This document shows positions 43,421 through 51,979 of a DNA stretch of 64,000 nt, piece after piece. Numbering within the stretch: the stretch's first letter is position 1; every line of letters starts with the position of its first letter. A model generated the notes under the pieces. The model worked only from the letters and a program-made list of their open reading frames with translations, ran no database searches and was not told where the DNA came from. The DNA is from Lachnospiraceae bacterium. GTDB taxonomy: Bacteria; Bacillota; Clostridia; Lachnospirales; Lachnospiraceae. The stretch is taken from the NCBI GenBank assembly GCA_019424135.1, contig JAHYZZ010000004.1, positions 3,128 to 67,127 on the forward strand, written 5' to 3'. The position numbers and the translations under genes were made by a program.

Positions 43421-44323
43421 TCAGATCAGTCTGCGGACAGTCAAAATGTTTGTATAAGTGGCTGGAAGAATCCCGATCCCCCTCTGGCTGTTAATAGCAT
43501 TGACGATCTCTCCGTTTCCCATATAGATTCCTACATGTCCGTCATACAAAATAATGTCGCCTGCCACCGCCTGGTCATAGCTGACGGGAGTTCCCACATT
43601 CTCCATGTCCCAGGTTGTGCGGGGAAGACTGATGCCAAAATGCGCAAACACAGACTGGACGAACCCGGAGCAGTCGGCTCCTTCCGTTAGGCTTGTCCCG
43701 CCCCACACGTATGGGTTGCCGATAAACTGGCATGCGTAGTCTACGATCGCCTGCCCAGTCTGGGCTTTTGCCGCAGCTTCTTCTGCCGCCTTTCTAGCGG
43801 CCTCTTCTGCTTCTTTCTGGAGCCTTGCAGCTTCTTCTTCTTTAGACTCCGCATAGACAAAGGCCTCCTCCGCCTGCTGGTTTTCTGTCTGGCTCACCAT
43901 CTCCTGCGCTTTTTCTTCTGCATTCTTTCCTATTATAATATAGTCAGAATACACATATCCGGTTACCGTTCCAGACTGGATCTTTGTCCACTCCCCTACC
44001 GGACCAATAATTTTTGCCGCATTGTCAGGATACAGTTTCCCCAGCCACTCACTTTGTGTTGTCGGTTCGCTCCTGATATACAGAAACGTCTGGACATTGG
44101 CAAATGCCATATCTAAATACTCACCCTTCTCTGTCGGTACAAGATAATCTTCTACTTGAATTTCTTTATCTGACAGATAGCAGTCACTTAACACTTCCCC
44201 GATCCCTGCCTGCGGCAGTTCCTGCTCTGCGGCCACATCTGCAGCTTGTACCGTATAGGGAAATGCCATAACAGCACCTGTAATAGTAACCAGGAACAAT
44301 CCTTTCTTAAGATCAGAACCCAT
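43421..44323 (-). CDS. Secreted NlpC/P60 (C40) peptidoglycan peptidase with SH3 domain
   Basis: 300 residues. Signal peptide to about residue 27 (VQAA), bacterial SH3 domain ~73-130 (LYIRSEPTTQSEWLGKLY), Ala/Glu-rich coiled coil ~133-188, and a C-terminal NlpC/P60 domain. The domain has C218 in GADCSGFVQSVF, H263 in DGHVGIYMG and YVWGGTSL. It cleaves D-Glu-gamma-diamino acid bonds in stem peptides outside the cell. ATG follows AAAGGAGGGAGTTT. The C-terminal residue run matches family length, so it is complete. Confidence 0.94.
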   Translation of the reverse strand: MGSDLKKGLFLVTITGAVMAFPYTVQAADVAAEQELPQAGIGEVLSDCYLSDKEIQVEDYLVPTEKGEYLDMAFANVQTFLYIRSEPTTQSEWLGKLYPDNAAKIIGPVGEWTKIQSGTVTGYVYSDYIIIGKNAEEKAQEMVSQTENQQAEEAFVYAESKEEEAARLQKEAEEAARKAAEEAAAKAQTGQAIVDYACQFIGNPYVWGGTSLTEGADCSGFVQSVFAHFGISLPRTTWDMENVGTPVSYDQAVAGDIILYDGHVGIYMGNGEIVNAINSQRGIGILPATYTNILTVRRLI

Positions 44324-44523
44324 AAACTCCCTCCTTTATGTTTTCTTATCTTTTGTAAATGTTACAGAATTGTTACATATGTTACGGTATTATTATATCA
44401 CCTGTCTATCTGTTGTCAACTGAATTTATCAGCATTCTCTCGTCATATTATGCACTTTCTTACAAAAATCATACTTTAGTTTTATCCAAAATATTACAAA
44501 ATGTTATATTTTGAAAAAATTTG

Positions 44524-44552
44524 TTGACATATTACCTCTGATTTAATATACT
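44524..44552 (+). promoter_or_regulatory. Promoter of perR
   Basis: Consensus TTGACA (44524-44529), 17 nt, TATACT (44547-44552), about 40 nt before the start codon. Confidence 0.85.
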
Positions 44553-44554
44553 GA

Positions 44555-44569
44555 TTATAGTAATTATTA
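44555..44569 (+). promoter_or_regulatory. PerR box in the perR promoter
   Basis: TTATAGTAATTATTA matches 13 of 15 positions of the PerR box TTATAATNATTATAA and begins three bases after the -10, so it fits autoregulation by the encoded repressor. Confidence 0.65.
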
Positions 44570-44592
44570 TTATTATTGAAAGGAGGACTGAC

Positions 44593-45006
44593 ATGGCAAA
44601 TTTAAAATACAGTAAGCAGCGGGCTTCGATTTTGCAATATTTGTCCAACACCACTTCCCATCCGACTGCTGACATGGTATATATGCATGTGAAGGAAGAA
44701 TTTCCTAATATCAGCCTTGGAACCGTTTACCGGAACCTAAACCTACTGGCAGATATTGGTGAGATTGTCAAAATTCCTACCCCTGACGGCGGCGATCGAT
44801 TCGATGGGCGGACGGATTCCCATTATCATGTTGTCTGCAGCAACTGCGGAAATGTGTTTGATCTGGAACTAGATCCCTCCTTTGATCAGTTTATCGATAA
44901 AACTGCCGGTGAAAAATTTAATGGAGTCGTAGACTCACATAACATATTATTTTACGGAAAATGCACAAACTGTTGTAGTAATATAAACAAAAAAAGTTTA
45001 AAATAA
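44593..45006 (+). CDS. perR: Fur-family peroxide-responsive repressor (PerR-like)
   Basis: 137 residues. Winged helix with SKQRASILQYLSNTTSHPTA and ISLGTVYRNLNLLADIGEIV. The metal region has GGDRFDGRTDSHYHVVC, whose Asp and His residues match the Fe/Mn sensing site of PerR rather than the Fur pattern. Two CxxC zinc pairs are present (CSNCG, CTNCC). PerR loses DNA binding when peroxide oxidises a His ligand. Downstream are two rubrerythrin genes. ATG follows AAAGGAGG. Confidence 0.85.
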   Translation: MANLKYSKQRASILQYLSNTTSHPTADMVYMHVKEEFPNISLGTVYRNLNLLADIGEIVKIPTPDGGDRFDGRTDSHYHVVCSNCGNVFDLELDPSFDQFIDKTAGEKFNGVVDSHNILFYGKCTNCCSNINKKSLK

Positions 45007-45036
45007 GGATTGACAAGCTTTATAATCTGTGATAAC

Positions 45037-45065
45037 TTAATATTAGTAATTGTTACTAATATTAA
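45037..45065 (+). promoter_or_regulatory. Large palindromic operator before the rubrerythrin gene
   Basis: A 29-bp perfect inverted repeat: arm TTAATATTAGTAA, 3-nt centre TTG, and its complement. A TTGACA at 45010-45015 lies upstream with a poor -10 overlapping the palindrome's left edge. The sequence resembles a PerR/Fur-type AT-rich box, and PerR is encoded next door. Confidence 0.6.
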
Positions 45066-45096
45066 AATATATAATTTATAAAAGGAGAGACAAAAC

Positions 45097-45639
45097 ATGA
45101 AAAAATTTGTATGTACTGTATGTGGTTATGTTTACGAAGGAGAGGCTGCTCCGGCTGAGTGTCCGGTCTGTCATGCTCCGGCTGAAAAGTTCAAAGAGCA
45201 GACTGGCGACAGAGAGTGGGCTGCTGAGCATGTTGTAGGTGTCGCTCAGGGCGTCAGTGAAGATATCCTTGCTGATTTAAGAGCAAACTTTGAAGGAGAA
45301 TGTTCAGAAGTAGGTATGTATCTTGCAATGGCAAGAGTTGCTCACAGAGAAGGCTATCCGGAGATCGGTCTGTACTGGGAAAAGGCTGCTTATGAAGAAG
45401 CTGAACATGCTGCAAAATTCGCGGAACTGCTTGGTGAAGTCGTAACAGACAGCACAAAGAAGAACCTGGAGATGCGTGTAGATGCTGAGAACGGCGCAAC
45501 TGCTGGCAAGTTTGATCTTGCAAAACGTGCAAAAGCTGCTAACCTGGATGCAATCCACGACACCGTTCATGAAATGGCAAGAGACGAAGCTCGTCACGGA
45601 AAAGCATTTGAGGGTCTGTTAAAGAGATATTTTGGTTAA
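45097..45639 (+). CDS. Rubrerythrin with N-terminal rubredoxin domain (reverse rubrerythrin type)
   Basis: 180 residues. The rubredoxin-like domain comes first ([29 protein letters not shown]: CxxC...CxxC). The four-helix di-iron domain has [36 protein letters not shown] and [15 protein letters not shown] with the ExxH ligands. Reverse rubrerythrins reduce peroxide and oxygen in clostridia. It is preceded by a large palindrome and AAAGGAGAG, and lies 90 bp from perR. Confidence 0.93.
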   Translation: MKKFVCTVCGYVYEGEAAPAECPVCHAPAEKFKEQTGDREWAAEHVVGVAQGVSEDILADLRANFEGECSEVGMYLAMARVAHREGYPEIGLYWEKAAYEEAEHAAKFAELLGEVVTDSTKKNLEMRVDAENGATAGKFDLAKRAKAANLDAIHDTVHEMARDEARHGKAFEGLLKRYFG

Positions 45640-45679
45640 AATATTTTATAAACGCTGATTCTAAAAGGAGGTTTTCGAT

Positions 45680-46216
45680 ATGTCAAAATACGCTGGAACA
45701 AAAACAGAGCAGAATCTGATGGAAGCGTTTTCTGGCGAATCTCAGGCGCGAAATAAATATACTTATTACGCTTCTGCTGCAAAAAAAGCTGGATTCGTAC
45801 AGATGGCAAATATTTTTGAAGAGACTGCAAACCAGGAAAAAGAGCATGCCAAGCTGTGGTTCAAAGAATTTCATGGAATCGGAGATGTGGATGCTAATCT
45901 GGAAGATGCAGCAGCTGGGGAAAACTATGAGTGGTCAGATATGTACAAGCGTATGGCCGAAGAAGCAAGAGCAGAAGGCTTCGAAGAGCTGGCCACAAAG
46001 TTTGAAGGTGTTGCTCAGGTAGAAGCTGCTCATGAAAAGCGCTACCGCAAGCTACTGGAGAGCTACAAAGCAGGAAAGACCTTCAAGGATGATGCTCCTC
46101 TTGGATGGAAATGCAATAACTGCGGATTTATCTACATGGGCAACGAAGCCCCTGAAGTATGTCCGGTCTGCGCACATCCAAAGGCTTACTTTGAAAGAAA
46201 AGTTGAAAATTATTAG
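45680..46216 (+). CDS. Rubrerythrin, classical order
   Basis: 178 residues. Di-iron domain first ([55 protein letters not shown]), then a C-terminal rubredoxin domain ([29 protein letters not shown]). It reduces hydrogen peroxide with electrons from rubredoxin or NADH oxidoreductase. It starts 40 bp after the reverse rubrerythrin with AAAAGGAGG, so the two are one transcript ending at the terminator at 46226. Confidence 0.95.
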   Translation: MSKYAGTKTEQNLMEAFSGESQARNKYTYYASAAKKAGFVQMANIFEETANQEKEHAKLWFKEFHGIGDVDANLEDAAAGENYEWSDMYKRMAEEARAEGFEELATKFEGVAQVEAAHEKRYRKLLESYKAGKTFKDDAPLGWKCNNCGFIYMGNEAPEVCPVCAHPKAYFERKVENY

Positions 46217-46225
46217 GATTTATGA

Positions 46226-46258
46226 AAAACTGCAGGAATTCCTTCCTGCAGTTTTTTT
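46226..46258 (+). terminator. Terminator of the rubrerythrin operon
   Basis: Perfect 12-bp stem AAAACTGCAGGA with its complement (46226-46255) followed by TTTTTTT. It also lies just beyond the stop of the convergent aminotransferase gene. Confidence 0.93.
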
Positions 46259-46271
46259 GTATAACCTTTTA

Positions 46272-47504
46272 TTATGCATATTTACGAAGATTCTGATGAT
46301 AACCGTCCAAAAACTGCCCCATTCTATGGATGGCATCGGAAAGAGCCTCTGCCTGCGGGAGCATAACGATCCGGAAATGATCGGGATCCTTCCAGTCAAA
46401 TCCACTTCCCGGAACAAGAAGAATATGTGTGGCATGAAGCAAGTCTCTGGCAAATTGCTTATCATCGGTAATCTGGAATTTTTGAACATCCAGTTTTGGA
46501 AAAATGTAAAACGCACTGTCGTTTTTCACAAATGTAATCCCATCGATCTGTTCCAGTGCCTTCACCGCAGCCTCTCTTTGTTCATACAGACGTCCTCCTG
46601 GTCTTACCATCGATAAGGGTGTCTCCATGTCCTGAAGCGCTGCCGGAATTGCTATCTGCGCTAAAGCGTTGGCGCACAGACGCATGGAAGTCATCTGGAC
46701 AATCCCTTCCCGGTACTCCTTCGTAAGTTTCTGCGGTCCGCTGATTGCCATCCATCCACACCGATAGCCGCACAGGCAATGAGACTTGGAAAGTCCGTTT
46801 AATGTAACTACCGGTACATCTGGTACCAGGGATGCAATGGACACATGTTTTTTTCCATCCATCACGAGGCGGTCATAGATTTCATCAGAAAAAATCATAA
46901 GGCCTTTTTCTCGTGCAAGCTCTGCAATCTTTCTTAGAATCTCCACTGGATACAGCATTCCTGTTGGATTATTGGGATTAATGACAACAATGGCCTTTGT
47001 TTTTGCCGTAATCTTTGAGCGGATATCTGCAAGATCTGGAGACCAGTCCGCCTGCTCGTCACAAGTATAGAACACAGGCTTTCCTCCAGCAATATAGACA
47101 GAATTTCCCCACAAGGAATAGCTGGGACTTGGCACCAACACTTCGTCTCCCGAATTTAGCAGCGGAAGTAAAGCGAATGACACCACTTCGCTAACGCCGT
47201 TTCCCACGAAAATGTCATCCGGTGTCAGACCTAATATTCCTTTCCCCTTTTCATACGTGCAGATTGCCTCCCGGGCTTCTTTCATCCCCCTGAAATCACA
47301 ATATGCCATCCCCTCTTGCGCACAATTCTCCATTGCGTTCTTGATACTGTCCGGTACCTGGAACCCAAAAACAGCGGGATTCCCTGTATTGAGTTTCAAA
47401 ACATCCATTCCTTGTTTCTGCATTTCCAATGCTTCTAAATATAATGGGCCACGGATATCTGAGTGTACATATTTCATTCGACTTGCTTTTTTTAATGCTT
47501 CCAT
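46272..47504 (-). CDS. PLP aminotransferase (AlaT-like)
   Basis: 410 residues, class I aminotransferase. KLNTGNPAVFGFQVPDSI, FVGNGVSEVVSFALLPLL, PSPSYSLWGNSVYIAGG, VVINPNNPTGMLYPVEIL, IFSDEIYDRLVMDGKKH and the PLP lysine in LNGLSKSHCLCGYRCGWM. The pattern is that of AlaT/YfdZ-type alanine transaminases with the distinctive SKS.CL.GYR. The start at 47504 follows GGGAGGAAGAAA. It is divergent from a LysR regulator, which may control it. Confidence 0.9.
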   Translation of the reverse strand: MEALKKASRMKYVHSDIRGPLYLEALEMQKQGMDVLKLNTGNPAVFGFQVPDSIKNAMENCAQEGMAYCDFRGMKEAREAICTYEKGKGILGLTPDDIFVGNGVSEVVSFALLPLLNSGDEVLVPSPSYSLWGNSVYIAGGKPVFYTCDEQADWSPDLADIRSKITAKTKAIVVINPNNPTGMLYPVEILRKIAELAREKGLMIFSDEIYDRLVMDGKKHVSIASLVPDVPVVTLNGLSKSHCLCGYRCGWMAISGPQKLTKEYREGIVQMTSMRLCANALAQIAIPAALQDMETPLSMVRPGGRLYEQREAAVKALEQIDGITFVKNDSAFYIFPKLDVQKFQITDDKQFARDLLHATHILLVPGSGFDWKDPDHFRIVMLPQAEALSDAIHRMGQFLDGYHQNLRKYA

Positions 47505-47666
47505 TTTCTTCCTCCCGGTATATAAACCCTCTAAAAGATCGGCGCGCACGATTTACATTCCATGGAAATATTTTCTTTACATTTATGATAACGCCATTCT
47601 ATAATATATTCAAATACAAATAATTATATATATATTATATTATTTTGACTATAACAGGAGGGGTCT

Positions 47667-48638
47667 ATGTTTACCGGGAAAAAATATGTATACGAAGTGT
47701 ATCGAGAACGAAGTTTCTCCAAAGCAGCTCAGAACCTCTACATCAGCCAACCCTCTCTGAGCGCACGCGTTAAAAAAGTGGAAGAAGAAATCGGCGTCCC
47801 CTTGTTCGACCGAAGTACATCTCCCTTGCAGCTTACAGAGGCCGGACGAATCTATATCGATGCAGCGGAAGAAATATTCCAGATTGAGCAACGGGTAGAA
47901 AATGCCATCAACAATCTAAATACTTTAAAATCCGGCCACCTGTCCATTGGCGCCAGCAACCTGTTTGCCGCATATGTGCTTCCACTGCTCATCGCAGGAT
48001 TTAAACAAAAATATCCCAAGATCGATATCCAGATTACGGAGGGCAACACGGATCAGCTGGAAACGATGCTGTCCAACGGGTACCTGGATTTTGTTATCGA
48101 TAACTACCACTATGACAGTGCCTTATACAGCAAAGAATCTTACTGCAAGGAGCATATACTTCTTGCAGTTCCCAGACATTTTTCTTTAAATAAAGAGCTG
48201 GAAAAATTCCAGCTCTCTTATGAAAATATTCAGGAAGAATCCTCGCTTGATCATGACTGTCAGGCGGTTCCCCTTTCCTCTTTTGCCGATCTTCCATTTA
48301 TCATGCTGGCCCCGGGAAACGATACCAGGCTTCGGGGCGAACGGCTCTGCAGGCTGGCTGGATTTTCTCCAAAAATTATTCTGGAACTCCAGCAACAGTC
48401 TACTGCTTATATGGCTGCTTCCACTCAACTTGGTGCAACCTTTATCAGCGATATGCTGGTACGCCGTCTTCCTTCCTTTGAAAACCTGGTCTATTATAAG
48501 CTTTCTGGAAAGGAATCTCTTCGTCAGGTGTACTTTTACTATAAAAATCATAAATACAAAACCCGTGCCATGGAAGAATTTATTGCCCTGATGCACGACG
48601 GTACAGCCGTTCCACCGGTCGATACAAAAGAACCATAG
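47667..48638 (+). CDS. LysR-family transcriptional regulator
   Basis: 323 residues. N-terminal winged HTH FSKAAQNLYISQPSLSARVK, KVEEEIGVPLFDRSTSPLQL, then the periplasmic-binding-like effector domain (GHLSIGASNLFAAYVLPLLI and so on). ATG follows CAGGAGGGGTCT. It is divergent from the AlaT-like aminotransferase across an AT-rich 162-bp gap, the usual LysR target arrangement. Its last 59 bases overlap the 3' end of the convergent ECF S gene. Confidence 0.92.
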   Translation: MFTGKKYVYEVYRERSFSKAAQNLYISQPSLSARVKKVEEEIGVPLFDRSTSPLQLTEAGRIYIDAAEEIFQIEQRVENAINNLNTLKSGHLSIGASNLFAAYVLPLLIAGFKQKYPKIDIQITEGNTDQLETMLSNGYLDFVIDNYHYDSALYSKESYCKEHILLAVPRHFSLNKELEKFQLSYENIQEESSLDHDCQAVPLSSFADLPFIMLAPGNDTRLRGERLCRLAGFSPKIILELQQQSTAYMAASTQLGATFISDMLVRRLPSFENLVYYKLSGKESLRQVYFYYKNHKYKTRAMEEFIALMHDGTAVPPVDTKEP

Positions 48639-49164
48639 CCAGAATCAGAAATACCACATTGACCACTGTCGCCGGAATGGACGCCGCGGATCCTGCTGCT
48701 GCTGCCGCAAAACCACTGCCCAAGATCATCATTTTGATGATTCCCATCACAAACTCAATCAGAATATTCATACAACCATAAAGTACAGTGCAAAACATGG
48801 CATCCCGGTATTCCCTTCTTCTGTCACCCTCTGCTTTTTTCTTTAACACAACAAAGAGAGCACCAATGATCAGACATTTCGCAATGGTTTCAATCATTAC
48901 CTGGGGAACATCCTGCAGATAGCCATTTAGGATATCAAAAATGACAAGTCCCAATGTTCCGGATACCGCGCCACGTTTTCCTCCCTGCAGGAGTGTGCCC
49001 ATGACCACAAAAATGTGTCCGAAATGTACGAAGGGCGTCCCTACTACAGCCGGAAGGGGGATTCGGAATGCCTGAATCCCCAGAAAAGTGACCGCCGCAA
49101 AAAAAGCGGTCACCACCATTTTCCTTATATTTTCATCTTTTTGTACAATTTCGTTTTTTACCAT
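48580..49164 (-). CDS. ECF transporter S component (substrate unknown), second of a pair
   Basis: 194 residues with five to six membrane segments: KMVVTAFFAAVTFLGIQAF, VHFGHIFVVMGTLLQGGKRG, ALFVVLKKK and a hydrophobic C-terminus. This is the S-component layout, with the alanine-rich first helix that docks on EcfT. No EcfA or EcfT gene is present, so it must share the energising module. The start at 49164 is chosen with GGAAGGCAGAAG upstream. It follows the first S gene by 46 bp. Confidence 0.82.
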   Translation of the reverse strand: MVKNEIVQKDENIRKMVVTAFFAAVTFLGIQAFRIPLPAVVGTPFVHFGHIFVVMGTLLQGGKRGAVSGTLGLVIFDILNGYLQDVPQVMIETIAKCLIIGALFVVLKKKAEGDRRREYRDAMFCTVLYGCMNILIEFVMGIIKMMILGSGFAAAAAGSAASIPATVVNVVFLILAMVLLYRPVERLYRRASGQ

Positions 49165-49210
49165 TTTCTTCTGCCTTCCTCTATTTGCCTGTTTTAAATG
49201 GATCAACCTG

Positions 49211-49819
49211 TCAGGCTATTTTCTTTTTTCCGGGCTTAATGATCAAGCCGGACCTAAGCAGCACCGGACGAAGTGCTTGATACATAGCACTGACCAGAAT
49301 TGTAGAAATCACGGCATTTACAAAGGTTGCCGCTGTACTCCACTTCGCCAGAACCTCTGCCATCTGCTGTGGCTGCCCCAAAATATACATTTTATAAAAA
49401 TAACCGACTAAAGGATCTGCAACCACATTAAAGCCCAGGCCAGCAATGGATGCAATCAGGCTCCATTTAAAAATATATTTTTTATCATTACTCTCATTGA
49501 TCTTTGCGATTTTGTGAGCCACCAGGCCTACCACCAGACCAATGCACAGCTTCAGCAGAAATGTTTTGGGAGCTCCGGTAATATAGATCGGATCCATGAT
49601 ATCTGCAAGTCCCATTCCGATTGCTCCCGCCAAGCCTCCATAAACTCCTCCCAAAAGAAGTGCCGCCAGAACGCAAAATGCGTTCCCAATATGGATAGAC
49701 GTTGCGTCTCCACCTGGCATCGGAATCTTTATCTGAAGATACGTAAAAGAAACAAAGCAAAGCGCTGCAAGCAAAGCTGTCTGAGCCAATTTGATTACTG
49801 TCTGATTCCTTTTTTCCAT
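49211..49819 (-). CDS. ECF transporter S component (substrate unknown), first of a pair
   Basis: 202 residues, six hydrophobic segments. KLAQTALLAALCFVSFTYLQ has the AxxxA-type first helix of S components. KIPMPGGDATSIHIGNAFCV and GGVYGGLAGAIGMGLADIMD are typical of vitamin-binding family members. The leader (49820-49960) was examined for a vitamin riboswitch and none was recognised, so the ligand is unassigned. Two S genes in tandem without AAT genes is a group II arrangement. Confidence 0.85.
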   Translation of the reverse strand: MEKRNQTVIKLAQTALLAALCFVSFTYLQIKIPMPGGDATSIHIGNAFCVLAALLLGGVYGGLAGAIGMGLADIMDPIYITGAPKTFLLKLCIGLVVGLVAHKIAKINESNDKKYIFKWSLIASIAGLGFNVVADPLVGYFYKMYILGQPQQMAEVLAKWSTAATFVNAVISTILVSAMYQALRPVLLRSGLIIKPGKKKIA

Positions 49820-49964
49820 AACTTTTCAACCCCCTTCTTAGTTTTCATCCATCGTATCACCAAACTGTCCTCTTATAAACATCCAGTTATCTTATATTTA
49901 ACCAGTCCAGTTTGAAATAATTATAAAAAATTTGTGATTATGCTTGCTTTTTTGGAATAAGGGA

Positions 49965-49970
49965 TATAAT
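49965..49970 (+). promoter_or_regulatory. -10 element upstream of the hemolysin III gene
   Basis: TATAAT with a weak -35 (TTGCTT, about 15 nt upstream). The ~95-nt leader contains a small GTAGT/ACTAC hairpin near 49989-50005. Confidence 0.45.
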
Positions 49971-50071
49971 ATACACATATAGATTATGTAGTTTTTAATA
50001 CTACGTCTTGCATTTCGAGGGGAGCATTTTTAAGATATTTAGCGATAACACAAGAATAGGAGGAGTATATT

Positions 50072-50734
50072 ATGGCACAGGTAATCAAAGAACATATCAA
50101 AGATCCGGGAAGCGCAATTACGCATTTTATTGGAATGCTTATGGCAATCTTCGCCGCAGTCCCACTGTTAATCAAAGCGGCACACGAACCGGACAAAATT
50201 TATATTATTTCCATCACAGTATATGCGGCAAGCCTGATCTTATTGTATGCGGCAAGCACTACTTATCATACATTTAACCGCTCTGAAAAAATTAACACTA
50301 TTTTGAAAAAAATTGATCATATGATGATTAGTGTTCTGATCGCCGGAAGCTACACGCCAATCTGTCTGTTGGTTCTTCCCAAAAAAATCGGCCTGATTCT
50401 TCTGGCAATCGTATGGACCATTGCCATTGTCGGCATCCTGATTAAGGCATTCTGGATCAATTGCCCCAAATGGGTTTCCTCGATTTTATATATTGGCATG
50501 GGCTGGACCTGCGTACTGGCATTCACGCAAATTTTGAACTCCATGTCACCGGCAGCCTTTGGCTGGCTGCTGACAGGTGGAATTATTTACACCATCGGCG
50601 GAGTCATCTACGCATTGAAGCTTCCACTGTTCAATAACCGACATAAAAATTTCGGTACACACGAAATCTTTCACCTGTTCGTCATGGGCGGCAGCGCCTG
50701 CCACTTTATCGTAATGTATGCATTCATATTATGA
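50072..50734 (+). CDS. Hemolysin III family (PAQR-like) membrane protein
   Basis: 220 residues, seven membrane segments. The conserved HFIGMLMAI near the N-terminus, YHTFNRSEKINTILKKIDHM, MISVLIAGSYTPICLLVL and the C-terminal HEIFHLFVMGGSACHFIVM with the metal-binding His residues of the PAQR/HlyIII superfamily. Members act as hydrolases or in lipid homeostasis; haemolysis is not implied. ATG follows AGGAGGAGTATATT. Confidence 0.92.
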   Translation: MAQVIKEHIKDPGSAITHFIGMLMAIFAAVPLLIKAAHEPDKIYIISITVYAASLILLYAASTTYHTFNRSEKINTILKKIDHMMISVLIAGSYTPICLLVLPKKIGLILLAIVWTIAIVGILIKAFWINCPKWVSSILYIGMGWTCVLAFTQILNSMSPAAFGWLLTGGIIYTIGGVIYALKLPLFNNRHKNFGTHEIFHLFVMGGSACHFIVMYAFIL

Positions 50735-50754
50735 TAATGTGGATAACTTCAAAC

Positions 50755-50804
50755 ATTCAAAAGGGGACGGGGGATTTTTAAAAATCCCCCGTCCCCTTTT
50801 GAAT
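50755..50804. repeat. Dispersed palindrome, copy 1 (perfect 50 bp)
   Basis: A perfect palindrome with 25-bp arms and no loop. Core GGGGACGGGGGATTT and its complement; outer arms ATTCAAAA/TTTTGAAT are specific to this copy. No T-run follows on either strand, so it is not an ordinary terminator. The stop codon and last eight codons of the GIY-YIG gene lie within its left-hand centre and right arm. A perfect DnaA box lies eight bp away (50738-50746). Confidence 0.9.
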
Positions 50805-51032
50805 GACTATCTCCTTTTCTTTCCGTGACATATGTTTAATCTCATACTCTCTTTTCATTGCTTCTTCCTTAGATGCAAATTTTTCGTAATAAAGAAGTTT
50901 CACCGGTCTTCTGGCCTTCGTATACTTGGCTCCCTTTCCTTCATTATGTGCCTTTATACGTTTTGACAAATCATTTGTCCAACCAGTATAAAGACTTCCA
51001 TCTTTACATTGTACAATATATGTATAGTTCAT
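50778..51032 (-). CDS. GIY-YIG nuclease domain protein (YazA/UPF0213-like)
   Basis: 84 residues, a single GIY-YIG domain: [20 protein letters not shown] (GIY and YIG appear as TYIV and LYTGWT), Arg in [20 protein letters not shown], and Glu in [20 protein letters not shown]. The catalytic Tyr, Arg and Glu appear present. Homologues end near SRKEKE-I; here the final IQKGTGDF and stop are encoded by the palindrome at 50755-50804. A second copy of that palindrome lies 76 bp upstream of the start. In B. subtilis the homologue yazA sits between yabB and rsmI; that site in this window has no such gene. Confidence 0.9.
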   Translation of the reverse strand: MNYTYIVQCKDGSLYTGWTNDLSKRIKAHNEGKGAKYTKARRPVKLLYYEKFASKEEAMKREYEIKHMSRKEKEIVIQKGTGDF

Positions 51033-51107
51033 CTTTCCACATTTTCCACTTACTTTTTAGATTATCAACATTAATTATAAAAAATTTTCCACAATTGTCA
51101 ATTCAAA

Positions 51108-51157
51108 AAGTGAATGGGGACGGGGGATTTCTAGAAATCCCCCGTCCCCATTCGCTT
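51108..51157. repeat. Dispersed palindrome, copy 2 (50 bp)
   Basis: Same core as copy 1, centred on CTAG at 51131-51134, again about 50 bp. Outer arms AAGTGAAT/ATTCGCTT pair with one U-G. It abuts the stop codon of the SpoIIQ-like gene and lies upstream of the GIY-YIG start, so copies 1 and 2 bracket that gene. Confidence 0.9.
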
Positions 51158-51158
51158 C

Positions 51159-51935
51159 TTACATATAATCTACAGGATTGACGGGTTGTCCGTCTTTTCG
51201 CATCTCAAAGTATACGTTTGGTCCTTCTACGCTGTAATACTTTGTTGGCTGGTTTACATAGCCTATCACGCTGTTTGCTTCTACATAGTCACCGACTTTT
51301 AGCTGTACATCTTTTAGCTGTCCGTAAAATAGTTCGTATCCGTTTCCGATATCGATATTTACGGTTGTTCCTGTTTGTGCCAGGTTATCAATGGACTTAA
51401 CGATTCCGGTCGTTCCGGCAATCACCTGATCATTCTCGGCCGCAGATATGATGAGCGCCGGATTATATTTGTACTGATCCAGTGTAGAGAAATACACGGT
51501 TTTGTCCATACTGTAGCTCATCAGTACGGTTCCGTCGACCGGCCATACCAGTTTGCTGTCTTCACTAAAATTAATGTTGGTACCGGTATCGGCTGTCTGC
51601 TGCACGCCTGTGCTCTCACCAGAGCCTGTCCCGCTTCCGGAGGTATTTTCATCTTCCGCTACGGCAGTGCCTTCTTCTGTATCACTTTGATTGTCGATCA
51701 CCAGGCTTCCGGCCTCTTCTGCGTCTGTATTCGTGTCGCTGTCTTCGTTACGTTCCTGTATGCTGTTGTCCTTTGTCTGCGTTTCTTCCGTCCTTGCAAG
51801 CTCTTCATTTTGCCGGGCCTGTCTGCTGCTCCCCAGAGTATATGTTCCAACTATAGCGATTGCTGCCACAAAGCATAATACTGCTGCGACGGTAGCTCCC
51901 CTCTTTTTTTGCGGAGGGCTTTGCTTTTTATTCAT
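51159..51935 (-). CDS. Degenerate M23 (LytM-type) protein, probable SpoIIQ
   Basis: 258 residues. A membrane anchor at about 14-35, a Ser/Thr/Asp/Glu-rich linker to ~120, then an M23 fold (VWPVDGTVLMSYSMD, YNPALIISAAENDQVIAGTT, GDYVEANSVIGYVNQP, VYFEMRKDGQPVNPVDYM). All zinc ligands expected in M23 (HxxxD and HxH) are replaced: N and I in NPALI, N and Y in GPNVYFE. It cannot be an active endopeptidase of the usual type. Direct neighbourhood of spoIID (44 bp) supports SpoIIQ, the forespore partner of SpoIIIAH, whose Bacillus form is also inactive. Confidence 0.8.
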   Translation of the reverse strand: MNKKQSPPQKKRGATVAAVLCFVAAIAIVGTYTLGSSRQARQNEELARTEETQTKDNSIQERNEDSDTNTDAEEAGSLVIDNQSDTEEGTAVAEDENTSGSGTGSGESTGVQQTADTGTNINFSEDSKLVWPVDGTVLMSYSMDKTVYFSTLDQYKYNPALIISAAENDQVIAGTTGIVKSIDNLAQTGTTVNIDIGNGYELFYGQLKDVQLKVGDYVEANSVIGYVNQPTKYYSVEGPNVYFEMRKDGQPVNPVDYM

Positions 51936-51979
51936 CTTATCACCACCTCTGACTATATTTTTGCCAGAAGGTCTTGTAG

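Noticed and set aside
49820..49960. Vitamin or preQ1 riboswitch ahead of the ECF S genes
   Set aside because: An ACTAA followed by a G-rich ribosome site recalls preQ1-I, but the required stem and C-rich loop are missing; no other class fits.
50755..50804. Palindrome copies as ordinary Rho-independent terminators
   Set aside because: No T-run follows the stem on either strand, and the stem has no loop; a minor terminating effect cannot be excluded.
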